A stretch of DNA of 45,589 nucleotides from Rheinheimera baltica DSM 14885 (GTDB lineage Bacteria > Pseudomonadota > Gammaproteobacteria > Enterobacterales > Alteromonadaceae). The translations under genes and the position numbers were made by a program. Numbering within the stretch: the first letter of the stretch is position 1; the number at the start of each line of letters is the position of its first letter. Where the stretch lies: NCBI RefSeq assembly GCF_000425345.1, contig NZ_AUDG01000023.1:13738-59326 (forward strand). The letters run 5' to 3'. Of the stretch, positions 39,721-45,589 are shown one piece after another. Under the pieces are notes generated by a model. It saw only the letters and a list, made by a program, of their open reading frames with translations, ran no database searches and was not told the origin of the DNA.

Positions 39721-41892
39721 ATGGATGTATCTTACCTGCTCGACGGGCTAAACGATAAACAACGCGACGCAGTGGCCGCGTCACCGCTGCACATGCTGGT
39801 GCTGGCTGGTGCCGGCAGTGGTAAAACCCGCGTACTGGTACATCGCTTAGCCTGGTTAATGCAGGTAGAACGGGTAGCGCCTTTTAGTTTGCTGGCGGTG
39901 ACCTTTACCAATAAAGCCTCGCAAGAAATGCGCAGCCGTATTGAAAGCACCATTGGTGTTAGTTTAAACAACTTGTGGATGGGCACCTTTCACGGCTTAT
40001 CGCACCGTATGTTGCGGGCGCACTATCAGGAAGCGGGCTTACCACAGGGCTTTCAGATCATTGACAGCGATGATCAGTATAGGCTGGTAAAGCGTGTACT
40101 AAAAGCATTAAACCTGGATGAGAAACACTGGCCACCCAAGCAAATTCAATGGTTTATTAATGCCCGCAAAGATGACGGCCTGCGCCCTGGGATGATTGAC
40201 GCAGCAGGTGATTTTAGCCTGCAACAAATGGTAAAAATTTATGCCGCTTACCAGGATATGTGCGACCGGGCAGGCTTGGTAGACTTCGCAGAAATACTGC
40301 TGCGCAGCTTCGAGTTATTAAAGAAAAGTGCCGAAGTACGTGGCCACTATCAGCAACGTTTTCGCCATATACTGGTAGACGAGTTTCAAGATACCAACGC
40401 TATTCAATATCAATGGCTGCGTCTGTTGGCCGGTAGCACGGCCAAAGTGATGATTGTTGGCGATGATGATCAGTCTATTTATGGTTGGCGTGGTGCCCGG
40501 GTAGAGAATATTCAAACCTTCCTAAAAGATTATCCTGATGTAGAAACAATCCGATTGGAGCAAAACTACCGCTCCACCGAAACCATTTTAAAAGCTGCCA
40601 ATGCGGTTATTGCCAACAACACCGGTCGGCTTGGTAAGGACTTGTGGACCGATGGTGCACAGGGCGAGGTAATTTCTTTATATACCGCTTTTAATGAACT
40701 GGACGAAGCGCGTTTTATTGTTGGCCGAATTCGAGACTGGCACAAACAGGGCGACAGGCTAAGTGAAGCCGCCATTTTGTATCGTAACAATGCCCAATCG
40801 CGGGTACTGGAAGAAGCGTTAATTCAGGAAGGTTTACATTACCGTATTTACGGCGGCCTGCGCTTTTATGAACGGCAGGAAATTAAAGATGCACTAGCCT
40901 ATTTGCGCCTGTTGCATAACCGTCAGGATGATGCTGCGCTGGAGCGTGTTATAAACACTCCGGTACGCGGCATTGGTGATACAACCTTAAATAAAGTGCG
41001 TGAATATGCCCGCAGCCAGCAACAAACACTATGGCAAAGCTTACAACAAATGCTGGCACAAAAGCAGTTAGCCGGCCGTGCTGCCACCGCCATCGATAAC
41101 TTTATGCAATTGATAGAACAACTTGACTCTCAAGTAGTGGATTTGCCACTACATGAGCAAGCCGAACATGCCATTAAACAAACCGGCTTGTATGCCATGT
41201 ATCAGGCAGAAAAAGGCGAAAAAGCCGAAACCCGTATTGAAAACTTAAACGAATTAATTACTGCTTGTCAGAATTTTGATGAACGTCGTGCTGAAGATAT
41301 GACGCCCCTAGCGGCTTTCTTGTCTCAAGCCGCGCTGGAAGCCGGCGAATATCAGGCAGAGGAACATTCCGATGCTGTACAACTGATGACACTACACAGT
41401 GCCAAAGGGCTGGAATTCCCGCTGGTGTTTATCTGTGGCCTGGAAGAAGGCATGTTTCCCAGCCAACAAAGTGGCGATGACCCAACTCGGTTAGAGGAAG
41501 AGCGACGGCTGTGCTACGTCGGCATGACACGGGCGATGAAAAAGCTGTACTTAACCCATGCCGAAAGCCGCCGTTTATATGGTCAGGAGCAATACCACAA
41601 ACCATCGCGGTTTATTCGTGAAATCCCCGCAGAGTATCTGGAAGAAATCCGTCTTACAACTCAGGTGAGCCGGCCGACACAGTTTAACCGTTTTGGCAGT
41701 GCAGCCTCACATGTTGCTTTTGAAAATACCGGTTTTAAGCTAGGGCAGCGTGTACTGCATGATAAATTTGGTGAAGGTACAGTACTCAATTATGAAGGTA
41801 CGGGCAGCCAATCACGCATTCAAGTCAACTTCGATGGCTTGGGCAGTAAATGGTTGGTAACGGCTTATGCCCGGTTACAGGCAGTAGGTTAA
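39721..41892 (+). CDS. uvrD: DNA helicase II
   Basis: A 723-aa superfamily 1 3'-5' helicase (E. coli UvrD is 720 aa) used in nucleotide-excision and mismatch repair. Walker A is AGAGSGKT (29-36), motif Ia LLAVTFTNKAS, motif II VDEFQDTN, motif III IVGDDDQSIYGWRGA, motif IV RLEQNYRS, motif V TLHSAKGLEFPLVF and motif VI VGMTRAMKKL. The C-terminal Tudor-like segment (LGQRVLHDKFGEGTVLNYEG) that binds RNA polymerase is kept. It is followed immediately by tmcA. No good LexA box is seen upstream. Confidence 0.97.
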   Translation: MDVSYLLDGLNDKQRDAVAASPLHMLVLAGAGSGKTRVLVHRLAWLMQVERVAPFSLLAVTFTNKASQEMRSRIESTIGVSLNNLWMGTFHGLSHRMLRAHYQEAGLPQGFQIIDSDDQYRLVKRVLKALNLDEKHWPPKQIQWFINARKDDGLRPGMIDAAGDFSLQQMVKIYAAYQDMCDRAGLVDFAEILLRSFELLKKSAEVRGHYQQRFRHILVDEFQDTNAIQYQWLRLLAGSTAKVMIVGDDDQSIYGWRGARVENIQTFLKDYPDVETIRLEQNYRSTETILKAANAVIANNTGRLGKDLWTDGAQGEVISLYTAFNELDEARFIVGRIRDWHKQGDRLSEAAILYRNNAQSRVLEEALIQEGLHYRIYGGLRFYERQEIKDALAYLRLLHNRQDDAALERVINTPVRGIGDTTLNKVREYARSQQQTLWQSLQQMLAQKQLAGRAATAIDNFMQLIEQLDSQVVDLPLHEQAEHAIKQTGLYAMYQAEKGEKAETRIENLNELITACQNFDERRAEDMTPLAAFLSQAALEAGEYQAEEHSDAVQLMTLHSAKGLEFPLVFICGLEEGMFPSQQSGDDPTRLEEERRLCYVGMTRAMKKLYLTHAESRRLYGQEQYHKPSRFIREIPAEYLEEIRLTTQVSRPTQFNRFGSAASHVAFENTGFKLGQRVLHDKFGEGTVLNYEGTGSQSRIQVNFDGLGSKWLVTAYARLQAVG

Positions 41893-43962
41893 ATGCCACT
41901 GCCGGCATTATTAACTCAGCTACAACAATGGCAACAGCAAGCCTCGCAGTTGCATATACGCTTGCCGATAGTATGGCAGGGCGAGCAGGATACAATGCTC
42001 GATGTATCTCGGCAGCTACTTGGCTTAATCAACTATAAAACACTGTATTGGATAGGTGAGCAGGCGCCCACTGATGCTACAAACTTAACCGGCAAACACA
42101 ATTACCAGCTGCTTGGCAGTGAATGTGATGTTTTGGTGATCAACGCATTCAATGGTTTTCCTGCAGATTTAATTGCAGCGTCTGCCGGATGCGTAAAAGC
42201 GGGCGGCATTTGGTTACTACTTTGTCCACCTTTTTCATCTTGGATAATGCAGCCAAATACGGCACACAAAAGCCTGCTACCTTATCCAATAAACGCCAAT
42301 AATCATGTTGGGCAGTTTTTACCTTTCTGGCTACAGCAATTGCAGCTGCAGAATGTACTTATTTTGCATAATGAAAACCTGATACAACAACTTGACTGGC
42401 CGGCCTTGCCTGCATTAAAAAACGTCCCGCCGCCTTGTATTACCGACGAGCAGCAACACGCAGTTGCAGCCATTATGAAAGTGGTTACTGGGCACCGGCG
42501 TCGGCCATTAGTATTAACAGCAGATCGTGGACGCGGTAAGTCAGCTGCTTTAGGTATCGCTGCGGCGCAGCTTGCGGGAGAAAATAAACACATACTTATT
42601 ACAGCACCATCACCGCAGGCTGCGCAAACCGCGTTAAAGCACTTTCAGATGCTAGCCACGGCTGATCAGCAGCATCAATTACAGTTTGTTCCCTACGATG
42701 AGCTGTTACGCAGCGTCTTTAAGACAGATTTGCTGCTAATAGATGAGGCCGCTGCAATTCCAGCTCCCGTGTTGCAGCAATTACTTGGCCGGTTTAGCCG
42801 TATCGTTTTCGCAACCACAGAACACGGCTATGAAGGTACAGGGCGGGGATTTCAGCTGCGCTTCCAGCAATATTTATCAGAACAATGTCCTGGCTGGCAT
42901 AAACTGCATATGCACCAAGCTATTCGGTATCAAGCGGCCGACCCATTGGAACAGTTAATCTTTAATGGCTTCTTGCTAAGCCAAACCTGCAATCAGCCTT
43001 CGTACGCGCCCAATATGGCTATAAAGTTCATCTATTACAGCGCAAAAGACTGGCTTACGCACCCCATACAATTGCAGCAGGTTTTCGGTTTGCTTAGCCT
43101 CGCGCATTATCAAACACAAGTAAAAGATTTAGCCGCTTTGCTAGATAACCCTCAACTTACCGTAATAACATTACAGCAGGATAATCAACTGCTGGCTTGC
43201 GGTTTAATTAGTCGCGAAGGCAATTTACCTACTGAGCTTTGTACGCAAATTTATCATGCACAGCGCCGGGTGCAAGGGCACCTGCTAGCGCAGAGTTTGG
43301 CATTTCATCTTGCCCAACCACAACTAGCAACAACAGCGTTGTGGCGAGTTATGCGAATTGCTGTACAACCAGCACTACAGCGGCAAAAACTCGGCGCCAT
43401 GCTTCTCGAACAGCTTTATCAAACAGCAAAAATAGCTGAGATAGATTATCTGGGTACTAGCTTTGGGGCCACAGCCAATTTAGTCAAATTTTGGCAGCAT
43501 TCATCATATCTGCCGGTAAGATTAGGCTCAACCTTTGACAAGGCTAGTGCAGAGTATTCTATTCTTATGCTTCGCTCAGTAAGTGCCTCGCCGGATATAC
43601 CTTTAAATCTACAACAGCGATTTGGCCATCAACTATATCGAGCCCTTGCGCAATATCCTTCACTTAGTAGTAAGTTAGCATTGATGTTAGCTCAACCTGA
43701 AAAACAAAAACCGTTAACTCACAATGAACTTGAACAATTAAGTTTATTCCGTGAGGGAAAACGCCCGTTCGAACTCATAAGACCGCTGTTACTTCAATGG
43801 TTCGACCAACAAAAATACCAGCCAGACTCACAGTTACATCAGATTCTTTCGGCGTTATTATGGCAGCAATCAGATTGGTCTGTTGTCTTACAATGCTACT
43901 CGTTTGTCAGCAAAAAAGAATGTATTAATCATATTGTCACGCTACTACGTAAATATGATTGA
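41893..43962 (+). CDS. tmcA: tRNA(Met) cytidine acetyltransferase
   Basis: A 689-aa three-part enzyme that makes N4-acetylcytidine at the wobble base of elongator tRNA-Met using acetyl-CoA and ATP. Order of domains: N-terminal DUF1726 (to about 170), a RecD-like helicase module with Walker A DRGRGKSAAL (211-220) and Walker B LLIDEAAAIP (281-290), a GNAT acetyltransferase (MRIAVQPALQRQKLGAMLLE is the acetyl-CoA pyrophosphate loop; DYLGTSFGATANLVKFW), and a C-terminal tRNA-binding tail. Its ATG follows the uvrD stop with no base between, so the two are cotranscribed. E. coli TmcA is 671 aa. Confidence 0.95.
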   Translation: MPLPALLTQLQQWQQQASQLHIRLPIVWQGEQDTMLDVSRQLLGLINYKTLYWIGEQAPTDATNLTGKHNYQLLGSECDVLVINAFNGFPADLIAASAGCVKAGGIWLLLCPPFSSWIMQPNTAHKSLLPYPINANNHVGQFLPFWLQQLQLQNVLILHNENLIQQLDWPALPALKNVPPPCITDEQQHAVAAIMKVVTGHRRRPLVLTADRGRGKSAALGIAAAQLAGENKHILITAPSPQAAQTALKHFQMLATADQQHQLQFVPYDELLRSVFKTDLLLIDEAAAIPAPVLQQLLGRFSRIVFATTEHGYEGTGRGFQLRFQQYLSEQCPGWHKLHMHQAIRYQAADPLEQLIFNGFLLSQTCNQPSYAPNMAIKFIYYSAKDWLTHPIQLQQVFGLLSLAHYQTQVKDLAALLDNPQLTVITLQQDNQLLACGLISREGNLPTELCTQIYHAQRRVQGHLLAQSLAFHLAQPQLATTALWRVMRIAVQPALQRQKLGAMLLEQLYQTAKIAEIDYLGTSFGATANLVKFWQHSSYLPVRLGSTFDKASAEYSILMLRSVSASPDIPLNLQQRFGHQLYRALAQYPSLSSKLALMLAQPEKQKPLTHNELEQLSLFREGKRPFELIRPLLLQWFDQQKYQPDSQLHQILSALLWQQSDWSVVLQCYSFVSKKECINHIVTLLRKYD

Positions 43963-44057
43963 TAAAATTAACATTTCAGACAGATAAAACCAGTAAAACC
44001 TTTCTTTTTTTATCCAGTCAGGCTATGGTGCCGCCAACATTTCGTAGGTATTTTTAT

Positions 44058-44867
44058 ATGTTTATTGTGTTACCGCTACTTAGTGCGCTTTCATCAATGC
44101 CAGCCATTGCCAGCAGCTATTCGTCATCAGAAAAACGCACCTTACAATCGGCTATCAGTAGTGCACTTCACTCAGCAGAAATTAATCGTTTTTATCAACA
44201 ATGCAAAGAACCTGCAAAGGCAGGCGAACCAGAACTTGTCATGAGAGATAAATCTGAATCTAAGATGTTGGCATTACTACAAGAAAGAGTTGGCAGCCAA
44301 AATATCGAGCAGTTACTTGCTGCAGATAACATGCTAACAAGGCGAGCTAAAAGCAGCATCGTTCCACCTAAAGACTGTATGGATGGTAAAGGCCTACAGG
44401 TATTAATGGACAGCTATGAAGTCGCTTTATTCTCCCTAGAAATTTCTATGCCCATTGAAAATGGCCTACGTAGCAAAACAACGTCAGCTAAAGTACGTTC
44501 AAACGCTGAGCAAAATGCTGTAAAACAACTTATTGCCAGCAGTCACGCCATTGCATTAGTCAGTGTTACGGATAAAAACTTGCTAAATGCTGTTCAACAA
44601 GCCAACTATTTACACCCTGACTACGCAAGCAATTACGTTTTCAAAGTACAATATGGTTGGCGTAGTAATATCTCACAATATCTTGGCATGCATATTCAGC
44701 TTTCCGAGCGTGAATTTAGTTCAACAGCGAAAGAATGGCTGATATTTTTAGATAAAAATGGCCACTTTATAAAAGCAATTTCATCGGATAAAGCCAAGCC
44801 TTACCTATCGATATTGTTAAATGCAGAATGGCGATATGATATACACGGCAATCTGCTTCGAAATTAA
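44058..44867 (+). CDS. secreted protein of unknown function
   Basis: A 269-aa protein from ATG 44058, preceded by AGGT at eight bases; an in-frame ATG at 43959, overlapping the tmcA end by 4 bases, would add 33 residues ahead of the signal peptide. The signal peptide is MFIVLPLLSALSSMPAIASS. The mature part has no family that I know: an early helix (SEKRTLQSAISSALHSAEIN), a Cys in YQQCKEP and another in KDCMDGKG that could pair, then a beta-rich end (NYVFKVQYGWRSN, WLIFLDKNGHFIKAIS). It lies in the same direction as uvrD-tmcA and ends at a good terminator, so it may be the third gene of that operon. Confidence 0.6.
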   Translation: MFIVLPLLSALSSMPAIASSYSSSEKRTLQSAISSALHSAEINRFYQQCKEPAKAGEPELVMRDKSESKMLALLQERVGSQNIEQLLAADNMLTRRAKSSIVPPKDCMDGKGLQVLMDSYEVALFSLEISMPIENGLRSKTTSAKVRSNAEQNAVKQLIASSHAIALVSVTDKNLLNAVQQANYLHPDYASNYVFKVQYGWRSNISQYLGMHIQLSEREFSSTAKEWLIFLDKNGHFIKAISSDKAKPYLSILLNAEWRYDIHGNLLRN

Positions 44868-44887
44868 TAGATTAGCATTAATTAATT

Positions 44888-44910
44888 AGCCCGCAATGCG
44901 GGCTTTTTTG
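44888..44910 (+). terminator. intrinsic terminator after the uvrD-tmcA unit
   Basis: AGCCCGC (44888-44894) pairs with GCGGGCT (44898-44904) around AAT and runs into TTTTT. It lies 21 bases after the stop codon. Confidence 0.88.
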
Positions 44911-44998
44911 TATCTAAGAAGCCAACTGACGGTGCTTTATAAAGATTGTTAAGCCATGACAGCCTGAATTGAAATTTATCATCACTAAATATCAGGCA

Positions 44999-45025
44999 TA
45001 AAAAAACCCCGCTCGATGAGCGGGG
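44999..45025 (-). terminator. intrinsic terminator of the rRNA operon
   Basis: On the minus strand the stem is CCCCGCTC/GAGCGGGG (45018-45025 with 45007-45014), with a three-base loop, followed by seven T. It is 12 bases beyond the 5S 3' end. Confidence 0.9.
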
Positions 45026-45036
45026 CTTCGTATTGG

Positions 45037-45155
45037 GAGCCTGGCGGTGAACTACTCTCGCATAGCGAATGCTACACTACCATCGTCGCAGCTGCGTTTC
45101 ACTTCTGAGTTCGGAATGGGATCAGGTGGTTCCACAGCGCTATTGCCACCAGGCA
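45037..45155 (-). rRNA. rrf: 5S ribosomal RNA
   Basis: About 119 nt. The minus strand begins TGCCTGGTGGCAATAGCG and ends near CACCGCCAGGC, so the ends pair as helix I. Internal CCGAACTCAGAAGTGAAACG and GGTAGTGTAGC match the gammaproteobacterial 5S consensus. The 3' end is set by analogy to E. coli, give or take two bases. It is the last gene of the rRNA operon; no tRNA follows. Confidence 0.95.
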
Positions 45156-45318
45156 AAAACTTGTAGGGAACAAGTTTTAACGCACTTTAGTGCGGCCCGT
45201 TAGGGTCAATTCCAGGATAGGAATTGATAAAAACTCGTTCCAGTATTTGGCAATCTGATTAGTAAATGCACACTGTACTTTCTTAGCGCTTTATCACGCA
45301 AAACATCTTGGGCGTTGT
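45156..45318 (-). other. 23S-5S rRNA spacer with three hairpins
   Basis: The 163-base spacer holds no tRNA. It contains three perfect inverted repeats: AAAACTTGT/ACAAGTTTT (45156-45178), CGCAC/GTGCG (45181-45194) and TCAATTCC/GGAATTGA (45206-45227). These are probably RNA processing structures for the 5S precursor. Confidence 0.6.

Positions 45319-45589
<271 letters not shown>

Noticed and set aside
45156-45318. tRNA gene in the 23S-5S spacer
   Set aside because: No cloverleaf or GTTCRANYC-type T-loop is seen, only simple hairpins.

Overview
The window looks like a chromosomal segment of a marine or aquatic gammaproteobacterium. The closest overall feel is the Rheinheimera/Arsukibacterium/Alishewanella group, but this is inferred from gene content and order, not from a search. 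The block cyaY / lptM-lysA-dapF-DUF484-xerC / yigB / uvrD is the Enterobacteria-Vibrio-Alteromonad arrangement. The hemCDXY operon, ubiD-fre, fadM, tmcA and a 23S-5S rRNA operon end all fit the same class. Coding density is high and most genes sit in tightly spaced operons.

Layout. 1-3,230 is an accessory edge: one good and one weaker attC-like palindrome (integron cassette recombination sites), a small AT-rich secreted protein, a perfect 14-bp hairpin, a membrane-anchored amidohydrolase and a tiny lipoprotein. 3,350-8,800 holds metC and a divergent TonB-dependent receptor with a MetJ-box-like palindrome between them, then an EAL phosphodiesterase and a class II aldolase-like protein. 8,920-17,728 (minus strand) is the most unusual part. 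It is an eight-gene, almost gapless operon running SBP-OmpA fusion, vWA lipoprotein, SBP-OmpA fusion, a 261-aa membrane protein, TelA, a NitT/TauT-type solute-binding protein, permease and ATPase. A small DUF6471-like gene is divergently placed at its head, with a direct repeat over the shared promoter. 18,223-20,722 is ubiD, a [2Fe-2S] ferredoxin and fre. 20,771-26,013 carries two complementary TonB-like proteins around fadM and two exported cyanophycinase-like (S51) peptidases. 26,344-31,752 (minus) is cyaY, a carboxylesterase, hemCDXY and a DNA-deoxyinosine glycosylase. 31,824-35,676 (plus) is lptM-lysA-dapF-DUF484-xerC. A DoxX/LysR (YqjF/YhaJ-like) pair, preceded by a 101-bp palindromic element, separates xerC from yigB. 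An orphan periplasmic-binding-like gene separates yigB from uvrD. uvrD abuts tmcA, followed by an orphan secreted protein. The window ends in the 3' part of an rRNA operon on the minus strand (23S end, 5S, terminator).

How the genes work together. The housekeeping blocks cover tetrapyrrole synthesis, lysine/peptidoglycan precursor synthesis with chromosome dimer resolution, ubiquinone synthesis with flavin reduction, and DNA repair with tRNA modification. The 8,920-17,728 operon is the best candidate for an undescribed system. It appears to place ligand-binding modules on the inner membrane and peptidoglycan (SBP-OmpA), a vWA protein on the outer membrane, a TelA protein inside the cell, and a dedicated importer. 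I read it as an envelope-spanning sensing, uptake or stress complex of unknown ligand.

Limits. All calls come from reading sequence and translations. No database search, structure prediction or comparative genomics was run, so family names are recognition from motifs and hypotheses are labelled as such.
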